A stretch of DNA of 64,000 bases from Moritella sp. Urea-trap-13 (lineage in GTDB: Bacteria; Pseudomonadota; Gammaproteobacteria; Enterobacterales; Moritellaceae): contig NZ_PJCA01000034.1 of the NCBI RefSeq assembly GCF_002836355.1, positions 1 to 64,000 of the forward strand, in the 5' to 3' direction. The notes beneath the pieces are model-generated. The model was given only the letters and a program-made list of their open reading frames with translations, was not told where the DNA came from and ran no database searches. The position numbers were made by a program, and so were the translations under genes. Positions 39,253 through 49,628 of the stretch are shown here, piece after piece; within the stretch, counting starts at the first letter, position 1, and the number at the start of each line of letters is the position of its first letter.

Positions 39253-41868
39253 ATGGATCCAACTCAATATGTTCCCGCATTACTCTCAGATGAAGAGTTA
39301 ACCCTTAGTCATTGTAAATCACACATGCAAGAGTTTCAGTCTTGGCTTGAACAACGCTTCTTTGATGGTGATGATATTATTGCGTTAGTATCTTGCCGCG
39401 CAGAATACATGGATCAATTGCTGAATCGACTTTGGCAAAAGTTTACCCTCGCCACTCATCCTGCTTTAGCACTGGTCGCGGTTGGTGGTTATGGTCGCGG
39501 TGAATTGCATCCTAAATCAGACATCGACTTGCTGATCACTACCACGTCAACCTTAACACCAGAGCAAGAGCAAGCCATCTCACTCTTTATCACAATGTTA
39601 TGGGATTTACGTTTAGAAGTGGGTCATAGCGTTCGCACCATTGAGGAATGCTTAGAAAAAGGCTTAGGTGATATCACCATTGCAACCAACCTTTTAGAGT
39701 CGCGCTTAATTACCGGTTCTGAAGACACTTATGCGCAACTGCAGGATATTATTGACCCTGAAACGTTTTGGCCAAGCCAAGACTTTTTCCAAGCCAAGCA
39801 TGAAGAACAACTTGCTCGCCATCACCAGTTCAAAGGTTCTTCATATAATTTAGAACCAGATTTAAAAAGCAGCCCAGGTGGGTTACGTGATTTACAAACT
39901 ATCTTGTGGATCACCCGCCGTCATTTTGGCTCCAACAGTTTCTTAGAATTAACCAATCACGGTTTTTTAACCAAAGGTGAATATCACGAACTGGAAGATT
40001 GCCAGAAATTTTTGTGGCGTGTACGTTTTGCCCTGCACCTTGGCTTAAAACGTTGTGATAACCGCCTACTCTTCGACCGACAAACTTCGGTCGCAGAAGC
40101 GTTGGGTTACAGCGGTGACGGTAATCACGCGGTTGAAACCATGATGAAGCAGTTTTACCAAACCATCCGTCGAGTCACGGAACTCAATGAAATGCTGCTA
40201 CAACTATTCAATCAAGCGATTCTCGGACACGTGGGTATGGATGTGCGTAATATCACCGCCGATTTTCGCCTCCGCGGTAGTTTGATTGATACCACCAGTA
40301 CCGACCTATTTACCCGTCGTCCCAGTGCTATTATCGAGTTGTTTTGTCACATCGCCGATAACGAACATATTACCGGTATTTATGCTGGTACCATACGCGA
40401 ACTCCGTGATGCCAGACGTAAATTAACCATGTGGTTAGAAGATATTCCCGAATGTCGTGAACAATTCATGCTCTTGCTTAAGCATCCTAACGCCAGTGGT
40501 TTAGCACTGACTCTAATGCATAAACATGGTGTCATTGCCGCTTACATTCCACAGTGGAGTCGTATTCTTGGGCAAATGCAATTTGATCTATTCCATAACT
40601 ACACAGTGGACGAACATACCCATCGTTTAGTGAAAATTATCGACTCTTTTAAACGCGATGAAACCAAAGAAACACATCCATTGTGCTGTGAGATATACCC
40701 ACGTTTAGAAAAGCCAGAGCTATTGCTCATCGCCGCTATTTTCCATGACATAGGTAAAGGCCAAAAAGGTAATCACTCCGAAATTGGTGCTATTGATGTA
40801 CGCGCATTTTGTAAGAAACACGGTATCAACAAAGCCGATCGTAAGCTGGTCGCTCGATTAGTAAAATATCACTTGTTGATGTCTGTTACCGCACAACGCC
40901 GTGATATCCATGATCCCGAGATCATTACCGAATTTGCTCGCACCATAGGCGACCAAGAACATTTAAACTACCTCTACTGCCTTACTGTTGCGGATATCTG
41001 CGCCACCAATGATACCTTGTGGAATAATTGGAAAGGTTCCCTGCTGCGTGAACTGTACTTCCTAACCCAGCAAGCCTTACGCCGCGGTTTAGAAAACCCA
41101 CTGGATGCTAAATTCAGGATCAAGAACAATAAAGATACTGCCCTCGCCCTTTTGGAAAAGAGTAGTTTTAGTCTCGAGCAGATCCAGGCTTTGTGGACGA
41201 CATTCCGCTCGGAGTACTTTTTGCGTAACGATCCGAGTCAGATCTGTTGGCACACTACAGGTATTTTGAATCATCAGGATCCAACAACACCTTTAGTGCT
41301 GATTAGTCAAAATAGTGCCCGTGGTGGTAATGAAGTTTTCATTTATGCTAAAGAAAATAAACATCTATTTTCCTCTGCAGTATCTGCATTAGGCAATAAA
41401 TGCTTAAATATTCACGATGCTAAAATCACCTCAAGCCGTAATGGTTATGTACTCGATAGCTTTGTGATCTTAGATCAAACCGGTGACGCCCTCGCCCCCG
41501 ATCGTGTTTATGCATTGCAAGGGGCCTTAGAAACGGTATTGAAAACCGGTAAAGCACCGATACTAAGAAAGCAGCGTATTCCCCGACAAATAAAACAGTT
41601 CTCGGTGAAAACGAAAGTCACCTTTTTAGCCACCAAGAAAAAACGTACTTTTGTCGAAATTATTACCTTAGATACACCGGGACTACTGGCCCGTATCAGC
41701 GCGATATTAAGTTCAGAAAATATCGTTCTACATAATGCCAAGATCTCCACCATTGGTGAGCGCGCTGAAGATTTCTTTATCATCTCGGGGAATAACAACC
41801 AACCGTTATCACCAGAGCAGCAAGCGGAATTACGCCATAATCTGATCACCGAATTAGCTGATAACTAG
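39253..41868 (+). CDS. glnD: bifunctional PII uridylyltransferase / uridylyl-removing enzyme GlnD
   Basis: Nitrogen sensor that uridylylates PII proteins when glutamine is low and removes UMP when it is high. Nucleotidyltransferase domain with GGYGRGELHPKSDIDLL (about residues 77-93), an HD hydrolase domain with AAIFHDIGKGQKGNH near residue 495, and two C-terminal ACT domains (about residues 690-780 and 800-871, ETITLDTPGLLARISAIL; key DTPGLLARI) that bind glutamine. 871 residues, in the range of the family. map-glnD-dapD order is as in E. coli. Confidence 0.97.
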   Translation: MDPTQYVPALLSDEELTLSHCKSHMQEFQSWLEQRFFDGDDIIALVSCRAEYMDQLLNRLWQKFTLATHPALALVAVGGYGRGELHPKSDIDLLITTTSTLTPEQEQAISLFITMLWDLRLEVGHSVRTIEECLEKGLGDITIATNLLESRLITGSEDTYAQLQDIIDPETFWPSQDFFQAKHEEQLARHHQFKGSSYNLEPDLKSSPGGLRDLQTILWITRRHFGSNSFLELTNHGFLTKGEYHELEDCQKFLWRVRFALHLGLKRCDNRLLFDRQTSVAEALGYSGDGNHAVETMMKQFYQTIRRVTELNEMLLQLFNQAILGHVGMDVRNITADFRLRGSLIDTTSTDLFTRRPSAIIELFCHIADNEHITGIYAGTIRELRDARRKLTMWLEDIPECREQFMLLLKHPNASGLALTLMHKHGVIAAYIPQWSRILGQMQFDLFHNYTVDEHTHRLVKIIDSFKRDETKETHPLCCEIYPRLEKPELLLIAAIFHDIGKGQKGNHSEIGAIDVRAFCKKHGINKADRKLVARLVKYHLLMSVTAQRRDIHDPEIITEFARTIGDQEHLNYLYCLTVADICATNDTLWNNWKGSLLRELYFLTQQALRRGLENPLDAKFRIKNNKDTALALLEKSSFSLEQIQALWTTFRSEYFLRNDPSQICWHTTGILNHQDPTTPLVLISQNSARGGNEVFIYAKENKHLFSSAVSALGNKCLNIHDAKITSSRNGYVLDSFVILDQTGDALAPDRVYALQGALETVLKTGKAPILRKQRIPRQIKQFSVKTKVTFLATKKKRTFVEIITLDTPGLLARISAILSSENIVLHNAKISTIGERAEDFFIISGNNNQPLSPEQQAELRHNLITELADN

Positions 41869-42032
41869 CGGTTATAGAAAATACAAAGACAATTTTTCTT
41901 TGAAACAACTAAGACAGATGTGATAGAACTAACAGTAATATTTTAATAAATAAAAACTAAATAGAAAAAATACTCAGATCCGGCGTGGTATATGAATATC
42001 ACGCCCTTATTCTAAATGGAGATTTCTCAGCT

Positions 42033-43064
42033 ATGGCCACTTTTTCACTCGCTTTCGGTAGTGCTACTAAAAATACTGCTGGTAAAATTATCGAAGCTTT
42101 TTTCCCTAATCCGCTGCTAAACCCAAGTGCTAAATTGGTTGCTGATATTAGCGAAATAGTTAGTTATCAAGGTCAAAATGAAGTTATTGAAGTAACGCCA
42201 GCACAAGCTGCGCAACTTGCAGCGGCATTTACTGCAAACGATGATGCTGCCAATGCTAAATTTGCAACTGCAGCAGCAAGCAGCAAGCAATCACTCGTAC
42301 TTGTTATTCTTGCTACAGATGAAAAACCAGCATCAGTTGCTGAAGGTTATTTAAAACTACAATTGATTTCACATCGTTTAGTTAAGCCACACGGCACTGT
42401 ATTAGACGGTATCTTTGGTCTACTGCATAACATCGCTTGGACTAACCAAGGTCCTATCGATTTACCTGAACTGGCAGACCGTCAAATTACAGCGCGTCTT
42501 GCAGGTGAAGTATTAACGGTAAGCTGTGTGGATAAATTCCCTAAAATGACCGACTATGTGGTACCAACTGGTGTACGTATTGCTCACACAGCACGTGTAC
42601 GCTTAGGTGCACACGTTGGTGAAGGCACCACTATCATGCATGAAGGCTTCGTTAACTTTAATGCAGGCACAGAAGGTGTGAGCATGGTTGAAGGCCGTAT
42701 CTCTGCTGGTGTGATGGTTGGTAACGGTTCTGATATCGGCGGCGGCGCTTCTATCATGGGTACACTGAGTGGCGGTGGTCAGTTAGTTATCTCGATGGGC
42801 GAAAACTGCTTACTTGGCGCTAATGCTGGTTTAGGTATTCCACTGGGTAACCGTTGTACTATTGAATCAGGTTTATACATCACTGCTGGTTCTAAAGTAC
42901 AAATGTTAGATGCTAGCAACCAAGCGGTTGAAGTGGTTAAAGCGCGTGACTTAGCAGGTAAAGATGACTTGTTATTCCGTCGTAATTCAATCTCAGGCAC
43001 AATTGAATGTTTAACCAATAAATCAGCGGTTGAACTAAACGCAGAACTACACTCAAACAACTAA
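42033..43064 (+). CDS. dapD: tetrahydrodipicolinate N-succinyltransferase, long type (DapD)
   Basis: Succinylates tetrahydrodipicolinate in the lysine/diaminopimelate pathway. This is the 340-residue type found in Pseudomonas, Vibrio and relatives, beginning ATFSLAFGSATKN, rather than the 274-residue E. coli type. The C-terminal half is a left-handed beta-helix (GEGTTIMHEGFVNFNAG, GNGSDIGGGASIMGTLSGGG). ATG 42033 follows GGAG by about 11 bases and matches the family start; the frame extends to 41985 without a counterpart. Confidence 0.94.
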   Translation: MATFSLAFGSATKNTAGKIIEAFFPNPLLNPSAKLVADISEIVSYQGQNEVIEVTPAQAAQLAAAFTANDDAANAKFATAAASSKQSLVLVILATDEKPASVAEGYLKLQLISHRLVKPHGTVLDGIFGLLHNIAWTNQGPIDLPELADRQITARLAGEVLTVSCVDKFPKMTDYVVPTGVRIAHTARVRLGAHVGEGTTIMHEGFVNFNAGTEGVSMVEGRISAGVMVGNGSDIGGGASIMGTLSGGGQLVISMGENCLLGANAGLGIPLGNRCTIESGLYITAGSKVQMLDASNQAVEVVKARDLAGKDDLLFRRNSISGTIECLTNKSAVELNAELHSNN

Positions 43065-43090
43065 TCTTTGCATGTTAAGTAAATAATAAT

Positions 43091-43113
43091 GCCCAGCAAT
43101 GCTGGGCTTTTTT
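43091..43113 (+). terminator. Rho-independent terminator of dapD
   Basis: GCCCAGC-AAT-GCTGGGC (43091-43107), a 7-bp GC-rich stem, is followed by six T. It lies 27 bases after the dapD stop. Confidence 0.9.
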
Positions 43114-43231
43114 AGCACAAAAAATCAACGAAATAAGTAACATGAGTCGAATAGATCCATTAATCTCATCATACCAATCCTTATACCGTTTTTACGCGAC
43201 GACATCACTACAACTGATTTTCCTCACCTGT

Positions 43232-45115
43232 TTACACAATAAATGTCGCTACTTTGCCATTTAATTCACTTGCCTGATGATTAAGTTGCTGTGACTGTAC
43301 CAAGTTCTGGCTAGCACCTAAAACGAGTGTGTCCGACACATCTTTAATGGCGATGACATTCTGCGATATTTCCCCTGTAACTTGAGTTTGCTCTTCCGCG
43401 GCGGTGGCAATCTGAGTGGCCATATCACTGATTAATACCACCGACTTATTAATTTCTTCTAAGGCATGCGCCGCTTGATCGGCATCTGCAACTGAATGAA
43501 CCGCCAATTCCGAACTACTGTCCATGAGATTGACCGCTTTTTTCGTCGTCAATTGTAAAGTATCGATCGTGGCTTTAATTTCCTCTGTCGATGACTGAGT
43601 ACGCTGTGATAGCACCCTAACTTCATCAGCAACGACCGCAAAACCACGCCCTTGCTCTCCTGCTCGCGCTGCTTCAATTGCCGCATTCAACGCCAATAAA
43701 TTGGTTTGCTCTGCAATACCTTGAATGGTCGCCAGTATGGTGGTGATATCTTGTGCGTGACGATTTAAATCGCCAATCACTTTCGAAGCGTCAGCCACTT
43801 CAGAGGCTAAATTATTGATCGAATGTTTGGAATTCAATACCAGCTGTCGGCCTTGTTCAGTGCTGCCAGTGGAGTCTTGCGCCGCGCTGGCGGTTTGCTC
43901 AGCATGAGAAGCAATCTCTTGGGTTGCAGAAGCCATTTCAGTCACGGCCGTAGCAACCATTTCAATTTCTTGCTGTTGATGATTAAGATCACCAACAGAT
44001 TGGTTAGCCTGTCGTTCGCCCTCAATGGATTCATTCGTCAAGGTTTCCGATTGCGTTCTAATATGCAGGATTAACTGTTGCTGGCTGCTAACAAACAAAT
44101 TAAAGCTATCGGCTAATTTTCCGACTTCATCGTTAGCATGAAGTTCAATACGTTGGGTCAGGTCTCCACCACCCTGTGCGATTAACGCCAGCGCATCGGA
44201 TACTCTTAACAAAGGTTGAAATAACATATTACACAACAAGTTGAATAAAAATGTGCATACAATAACAACAAGCGTTGTGGCGATAACCTGACTCCATATT
44301 GCCGAATACAATGGCGCAACTGCGGAAGCATAATTAACGACAATAACAATAAATAGCTCACTGCCTATAATCGGCTCGGCATAAACAATATTTTCGACCC
44401 CATTTATCATTACCTTCTCAATTTTCGGGTTAGCTAAATGCAACTTAATAGCGCCAAAATCGAGCCCTAACGAAGAGATCTGTTTATTCAATAAATTTAT
44501 ATCCTGGTGAGCAAAGATAGTACCTTGCTGGTTACCAATAAACATATAGCCATCGCCAGGTAGTATCACGGCCGCCATGCTCTGTAAAATATCATTAATT
44601 TCAACATCAGCACCAATAACCACAGGCTGCCCTTGCAGCTGATGTAAATTACCTAAAGAGACCACATTTGCTCCGGTAGCAGCGGCAACGGTAGGATTGT
44701 CCATAAACACTTTGGAAGGATCCGCTTTAGCATTGATGTACCAGCCCCATTTTCTTGGATCATCATTGCCTGCTGGTAAGATGACACCATTAGCATTCTT
44801 TTGACTACCGTCAGAAAAGGCAGCGAATACATTGTCAAACCCACCCGATACTGACATTTGTTGTAAATGTTTTTCCAGTGTTTCCGGACCTATATCATTA
44901 GATAACGAGCCTAGGATGACGCCTTTAGATTCAATCCAATCGGCAACATACTTATTATACGATGCAGAAGAGCCTTGTAATCGCTCTGCGATCTCAACAT
45001 CTAAGCGTTGTAACGAAGACCAAAATGATACTGAAGCAACCAGTATTCCGCCCAATATAATGGCCAGACTAGCTGATAGCGCGAGTTTATTTTTGAGTGA
45101 CATATTTTTTAACAT
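43232..45115 (-). CDS. methyl-accepting chemotaxis protein with periplasmic Cache-type sensor
   Basis: Transmembrane chemoreceptor. TM1 at about residues 10-30, a periplasmic Cache-like domain (about 35-270; [21 protein letters not shown] is typical), TM2 at about 272-295, HAMP (about 295-350, [10 protein letters not shown]) and a full signalling hairpin with the conserved tip [34 protein letters not shown] (key: [19 protein letters not shown]). The C terminus ends VATFIV, with no NWETF-type pentapeptide for CheR/CheB docking. The ligand is unknown; amino or organic acids are common for Cache receptors. No other chemotaxis gene is adjacent. Confidence 0.92.
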   Translation of the reverse strand: MLKNMSLKNKLALSASLAIILGGILVASVSFWSSLQRLDVEIAERLQGSSASYNKYVADWIESKGVILGSLSNDIGPETLEKHLQQMSVSGGFDNVFAAFSDGSQKNANGVILPAGNDDPRKWGWYINAKADPSKVFMDNPTVAAATGANVVSLGNLHQLQGQPVVIGADVEINDILQSMAAVILPGDGYMFIGNQQGTIFAHQDINLLNKQISSLGLDFGAIKLHLANPKIEKVMINGVENIVYAEPIIGSELFIVIVVNYASAVAPLYSAIWSQVIATTLVVIVCTFLFNLLCNMLFQPLLRVSDALALIAQGGGDLTQRIELHANDEVGKLADSFNLFVSSQQQLILHIRTQSETLTNESIEGERQANQSVGDLNHQQQEIEMVATAVTEMASATQEIASHAEQTASAAQDSTGSTEQGRQLVLNSKHSINNLASEVADASKVIGDLNRHAQDITTILATIQGIAEQTNLLALNAAIEAARAGEQGRGFAVVADEVRVLSQRTQSSTEEIKATIDTLQLTTKKAVNLMDSSSELAVHSVADADQAAHALEEINKSVVLISDMATQIATAAEEQTQVTGEISQNVIAIKDVSDTLVLGASQNLVQSQQLNHQASELNGKVATFIV

Positions 45116-45227
45116 GAAACACCTTTTAATGGAGAGTGCATTATGGCCAGCTCTATCTAGAGTCAGTTATTTTGTGTCTTTCAAGGATGGTAAAATACAG
45201 AACAGAAGGAATACAGAATCGTAGTGC

Positions 45228-45260
45228 AAAAAAATGGCATCATTACTGATGCCATTTTTA
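45228..45260. terminator. bidirectional-type terminator after ptsG
   Basis: AAAATGGCATCA (45231-45242) pairs perfectly with TGATGCCATTTT (45247-45258) around TTAC. T-runs follow on either strand. Read on the - strand it terminates ptsG, whose stop is 35 bases upstream. Confidence 0.85.
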
Positions 45261-45292
45261 TCTCAACAGCCTAGAACAGACTGAAGGTTTAG

Positions 45293-46723
45293 TTATAGCG
45301 TATTGATATATTGTTCCATATCAGTACGTAGATTATCAGATTTCGTACCGAAGATAGCTTGAACACCTGAACCGACAACCACGACCGCTTTTGCGCCCAA
45401 TGCTTTCAGTTTTTCGTTGTCTACCTTATCAATCGCGTTAACACTGATACGTAAACGCGTGATACATGCGTCGAGGTTAGTGATGTTATCTTTACCACCG
45501 AATGCAGCAACTAGTTCAGCGGCCATTGCATCTGTTGATACAGGCGCAGCAACTACGTCATCAGTTTCATCTTCACGACCAGGAGTTTTAAGATCTAATA
45601 CCTTAATCACTACGCGGAATACAATGTAGTAGATAGCTGCATAAGCCATACCAATACCAACAAGTAATGGCATTTTTGCAGCGTGCGGTGCTTGAACAAC
45701 AAAGTCAATGAAACCGTTCGAGAACGTATGACCGTGAATAATACCCATTGAGTTAGTGATGACATAAGCTAGACCAGCAAGTAGTGCATGAATCACATAA
45801 AGTACAGGTGCTACGAATAGGAATGCAAATTCAATTGGTTCTGTAATACCCGTTAGGAATGACGTCAGTGCAGCAGAGGCCATGATACCTAATACTTTAG
45901 CGCGGTTTTCAGGTTTAGCTGAATGCGCAATTGCGATAGCAGCAGCAGGAAGACCGAACATTTTAAATAAGTAACCACCAGCAAGTTGACCAAAACCATT
46001 ACCTGCAGCACGTGTTGCATCATCAGCGGTAAGGAAACAAGTCATGATACCATGAGCAATTCCACCAGCATTGTTAGTACAAGTACCTGCTTCATAGAAG
46101 AAGGGTACATTCCAAATATGGTGAAGACCAAATGGGATAAGCGCACGTTCAACTACACCGTAGATACCAAATGCCACAGTTGGGTTTTGATGAGCAGCCC
46201 AATCAGAGAAAGTAGCAATAACGGCACCAATTGGCGGCCAAATAACAGAAAGTAACGCACCAAGCGCAATCGAGCAGAAACCAGTGATAATAGGCACTGC
46301 ACGCTTACCAGCAAAGAAACCTAGGTATTCAGGTAATTGAATACGATAGAATTTATTAAATGCCCAACCAGCTAAGCCACCAGCAAGGATACCACCAAGT
46401 ACACCGGTATCAATTTTATCGACACCCATAACGCCGGCCATAACACTTAGCGTAGCCGTCATAATACCGTAACCAACAATGGCAGAAAGACCCGCTACAC
46501 CGTCATTTTTAGTGAAACCTAACGCAACACCGACAGCGAACAGTAATGCCATTTGGCCAAATACTGAACCACCAGCTTGTTCCATTAATTGTGAGACGAC
46601 TTCAGGTAAGAAACTGAAATTGGCTGCACCAATACCTAATAAAATACCCGCAACCGGTAATACCGATACTGGTAACATTAACGACTTACCTACTTTTTGT
46701 AGATTTGCAAACGCGTTACTCAT
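45293..46723 (-). CDS. ptsG: PTS glucose-specific EIIBC component PtsG
   Basis: Membrane permease that phosphorylates glucose during uptake, taking phosphate from EIIA-Glc (crr, not in this window). An IIC domain of about 380 residues ([21 protein letters not shown] start, [15 protein letters not shown]; key ITEPIEF) is joined by a linker ([12 protein letters not shown]) to an IIB domain whose phosphorylated Cys is in [10 protein letters not shown], near residue 415. Resemblance to E. coli PtsG (477 residues) is high along its whole 476-residue length, so glucose is the likely substrate rather than N-acetylglucosamine. Confidence 0.95.
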   Translation of the reverse strand: MSNAFANLQKVGKSLMLPVSVLPVAGILLGIGAANFSFLPEVVSQLMEQAGGSVFGQMALLFAVGVALGFTKNDGVAGLSAIVGYGIMTATLSVMAGVMGVDKIDTGVLGGILAGGLAGWAFNKFYRIQLPEYLGFFAGKRAVPIITGFCSIALGALLSVIWPPIGAVIATFSDWAAHQNPTVAFGIYGVVERALIPFGLHHIWNVPFFYEAGTCTNNAGGIAHGIMTCFLTADDATRAAGNGFGQLAGGYLFKMFGLPAAAIAIAHSAKPENRAKVLGIMASAALTSFLTGITEPIEFAFLFVAPVLYVIHALLAGLAYVITNSMGIIHGHTFSNGFIDFVVQAPHAAKMPLLVGIGMAYAAIYYIVFRVVIKVLDLKTPGREDETDDVVAAPVSTDAMAAELVAAFGGKDNITNLDACITRLRISVNAIDKVDNEKLKALGAKAVVVVGSGVQAIFGTKSDNLRTDMEQYINTL

Positions 46724-47161
46724 CTCTCACTCCTAGTGAACAAACTAAATAGTGCTGTAACAGACGACCTGATACAGCTGAATTTGTTGAGGATGCATGA
46801 TTAGCTTCCTTTGTTGGCTTAACTATAGCCTGCTAAAAACAATAGTCATAACTATTACCGGATCGGCTGTTTAGATTTGAATAGCCACTCACAATGGTAC
46901 AAAACGGTACAATTGAGAGGATTTTTTAACGACAGAGGCTACACATAAGCAAGCATGATGATTGGCTGGCCGATTTTTATGTCATGAAATGCGCCACAAA
47001 GCTGACATTTAACCAAGAACACCGTAAAAGTAGGAAGACTGGCGTATTAGCTCGGGATTAATGGAATGAAATATAACCGATAAGGATAACAGCTTTACAG
47101 ATAAACTTACGTAACAAAGTGTAACCTAAGTTTATCTGTACGTTAACAACCGAAAAAAGTA
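46724..47161. other. ptsG upstream region and truC 3' spacer
   Basis: 438 bases without a gene. On the - strand TATAGT near 46823-46828 could be the ptsG -10. A short direct repeat GGTACAAAACGGTACAA lies at about 46896-46912 and could be part of an operator; no clean CRP palindrome was found. The truC-proximal part contains the inverted repeat at 47097-47139. Confidence 0.45.
47097..47139. repeat. 13-bp inverted repeat downstream of truC
   Basis: ACAGATAAACTTA (47097-47109) and TAAGTTTATCTGT (47127-47139) are perfect complements around a 17-base spacer that carries GTAAC twice. It lies 22 bases after the truC stop. AT-rich, and there is no T-run, so it is not a classical terminator. Confidence 0.6.
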
Positions 47162-47917
47162 CTATTTTGCTAGCATATTCGGTAAGTAATCACTTTCTTG
47201 TGCGGGCCAGCCAAATTGCGCAAATAACCCTAATATCTCTTCGCCCACCTCAGCTTCGATATGCACAGGTTGCTCTGTTACAGGGTGTGTAAAAGACAAA
47301 GACTTTGAAATCAGCAGCAAGCGCTGTAAGTTAAAATGCTCGCGGTAAAATACATTATGGCGGCCATCGCCATGGGTAGTATCGCCCACTATTGGGTGGA
47401 AAAGATGCCTCATGTGACGACGTAACTGATGTTTACGACCCGTTTGTGGCTCAAGTTCCATCAAGCAATAACGACTTGTTGGGTGATTTTTACTTACCGC
47501 ATACGGGATCTCTACCTGATGTAGAGGTTTGTAATGGGTGATCGCCTCTTGCGCTTCTTTATCTTGTGTTGCTTGTTTATCGGCAATCTTATCTAGCTCT
47601 ACTTTTAAGGCGTAATCAAGCGTACCAGCTTCATCAATCCAACCGCGCACCACAGCAAGATAACGTTTGGTTAATGCATGGGCCTGAAATATTTCGCTCA
47701 TCTGTCTGGCGACGTCACTGGATAAGGCAAACAACAATACCCCAGATGTAGGCCTGTCTAAGCGGTGTACGGTATAAACATGCTGACCGATTTGATCACG
47801 TACCATCTGCATTGCAAATTGGGTTTCATGACTGTCTAGCCAACTACGATGCACCAACAAACCTGCAGGTTTATCAATCGCGACCAAATATTCATCTTGA
47901 TATAAAATATTTAACAT
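47162..47917 (-). CDS. truC: tRNA pseudouridine(65) synthase TruC
   Basis: Makes pseudouridine 65 in the T-stem region of some tRNAs. The catalytic HRLDRPTSGVLL motif is near residue 52. NKPAG-like IDKPAGLLVHRSWLD and the ending of the core (LEPQTGRKHQLRRHMRHLFHPIVGD; key TGRKHQLRRHMRH) are specific to TruC. 251 residues (E. coli 260). yqcC lies 27 bases upstream, the same order as in E. coli. Confidence 0.95.
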   Translation of the reverse strand: MLNILYQDEYLVAIDKPAGLLVHRSWLDSHETQFAMQMVRDQIGQHVYTVHRLDRPTSGVLLFALSSDVARQMSEIFQAHALTKRYLAVVRGWIDEAGTLDYALKVELDKIADKQATQDKEAQEAITHYKPLHQVEIPYAVSKNHPTSRYCLMELEPQTGRKHQLRRHMRHLFHPIVGDTTHGDGRHNVFYREHFNLQRLLLISKSLSFTHPVTEQPVHIEAEVGEEILGLFAQFGWPAQESDYLPNMLAK

Positions 47918-47944
47918 TGTGCTCTATTACCTAACTAGCTGTAT

Positions 47945-48271
47945 TTAAAAATTTTTATTTAACAACTGATCAAACGATAAGATCAGGGCTAATAGCTCAC
48001 GTGTATCCGCTGCTACTGGTTTAAAGGCTTCTTCTGCCATTGGTTGTATTGCCATATTCTCAGGTAATGGCATCTGCATGACCACAAGCTGTTTCATCTT
48101 TACTAAAAAAATAAACTGCAACCAATCTGCAAAGGACATCGTATCAATACAAAATGGTGTGGTACTCGCTAACGCTTCAGCACTTGGCTTCACCTCATTC
48201 CACAATAAGCTGTGTTTCAATTCAGCTTCTATCGCCGCTAATAACTGCTGAGCCTGCAGATAGACTGTCAT
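47945..48271 (-). CDS. yqcC: YqcC family protein
   Basis: 108-residue soluble helical protein of unknown function, always beside truC in enterics and vibrios. It matches YqcC through the central TTPFCIDTMSFADWLQFIFLVKMKQL block (key: PFCIDTMSFADWLQF) and PLPEN. The open frame extends to 48388, but ATG 48271 gives the family length (E. coli 109) and has GAG nine bases upstream. Likely cotranscribed with truC. Confidence 0.88.
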   Translation of the reverse strand: MTVYLQAQQLLAAIEAELKHSLLWNEVKPSAEALASTTPFCIDTMSFADWLQFIFLVKMKQLVVMQMPLPENMAIQPMAEEAFKPVAADTRELLALILSFDQLLNKNF

Positions 48272-48464
48272 AAGAGTATCTCGATTTAGGGTAACGACAC
48301 CGACGCAGTATCGCGACCAAACAAATTTAGCCACATTATACGCCAGCAAGCCTAAGATACAAAAGCGCATTGTAATCTCAATTCGCATCTTGATAGGGTT
48401 TGGGTATAATACGCCAATACTTCAGCGCCATTAGGCTCCACTTTTAACTTGGACACATTAGATC

Positions 48465-49523
48465 ATGGCAAATATGCATACCCTTAATACGCTATCGGAA
48501 TTTCTGGCACAAGCAAAGACTCAGTTTCGCGTGTATGACATGGGTCGTAAGATCAGCAAAATTTCCCCCGACGAGTTTATGCAGTTTGAATCCGCTCAGC
48601 GCCCTTACCCTGCTCCGTTGCAACGCCATGCTCAATTTGCCATTACTTTCTGGAATAAGAACGAGAATAACCAACACTATATCTGGTTTCTAAAATTTCC
48701 ATTAGATGAACAAGGCTTACTGATCCAAGGTACCCGTAATGTTTTTCTCAATATGGTGGTTGAATCACTGGGTCTGATGTTAGAAAAGACCCCAAGTGAA
48801 GAACAGCAAGAACATCTGGCCACCAACCCTTATGTGTTTAAACCAAGCACAGATAAAGTGGCGATGTTAAATGCCGTGATCAACCGCGACTTCATTCGCC
48901 CAGAAAGTAAATATTATCCAACGGCGCACAACTACTTTGCTAACAAGCTTGGTTTTGAGCAATGGCAAGAAGTGGGTGTTCAGGGTATTTGCGATATCGC
49001 CGCACGCTTAGATCGTGATAACAACGCGCAACACGTCTCTACAGCACTGGCACAGTTACCAACCGAGCCACTGTATTCACTTTGTCTCGCACTTGAACAC
49101 GAAGCACTTCCGACGGTAGTAAGTGAAGCGTTAGCAAGTTTAATTAGCCAAGAAGCGGCTCAAGAAAAACCCGACGATGTGCGCTTATCGATGTTAATCA
49201 GAGCATTATCAAGCGCACCAGCGCAAGGATTACGTACCGCGTTGTACCCCGCTTTGTTTAAGCATACTGACATAAGCCAAACAATCGTGGCATTAGCTGG
49301 TCGCAGCTGGCATGACCTTGACGACGAAGCGCTATTATTGGCCTTCTTTGAAGCTGCCGTACAACAGCAGCAAGGCCAAGAACTGTTTATTTACCTGTTC
49401 TCGGATTTAGTTGCAATTCCAAGTCTACGCAACAAGGTTTTAGCCATGTTACGTAACCCAAATCGAACTAATACCCTGGGTAGCGCGATTGGTCTATTGT
49501 TTCGTCAGCAACGTAGTCAATAA
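48465..49523 (+). CDS. DUF3549 family protein
   Basis: 352-residue soluble protein that I recognise as DUF3549, a family of marine gammaproteobacteria with no known function. Features: VYDMGRKISKISPDEFMQFE near the N terminus (key: YDMGRKI), FWNKNENNQHYIWFLKFPLDEQGL and NLFxMVVESLG-like FLNMVVESLGLML, then alpha-helical repeats. No signal peptide or membrane segment. It is divergent from yqcC and heads the run of small genes that ends at 51379. The ribosome binding site is weak; ATG 48474 is an alternative start. Confidence 0.75.
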   Translation: MANMHTLNTLSEFLAQAKTQFRVYDMGRKISKISPDEFMQFESAQRPYPAPLQRHAQFAITFWNKNENNQHYIWFLKFPLDEQGLLIQGTRNVFLNMVVESLGLMLEKTPSEEQQEHLATNPYVFKPSTDKVAMLNAVINRDFIRPESKYYPTAHNYFANKLGFEQWQEVGVQGICDIAARLDRDNNAQHVSTALAQLPTEPLYSLCLALEHEALPTVVSEALASLISQEAAQEKPDDVRLSMLIRALSSAPAQGLRTALYPALFKHTDISQTIVALAGRSWHDLDDEALLLAFFEAAVQQQQGQELFIYLFSDLVAIPSLRNKVLAMLRNPNRTNTLGSAIGLLFRQQRSQ

Positions 49524-49628
49524 CATAGTCAATAAGCGCTTTGCCAACTACGCAGCCAATAAAAGCATCGTCAATTGTGCAGTCAAGATATTAGCATTAT
49601 GAAACAACTATCACGGAGTGATTAAAAT

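Noticed and set aside
41985-42032. Extension of dapD from ATG 41985
   Set aside because: The family start ATFSLAFGSATKN coincides with ATG 42033, which has the better-placed GGAG.
46860-46900. CRP site upstream of ptsG
   Set aside because: TGTGA and TCAAA halves on the - strand are eight bases apart instead of six, so the palindrome does not fit.
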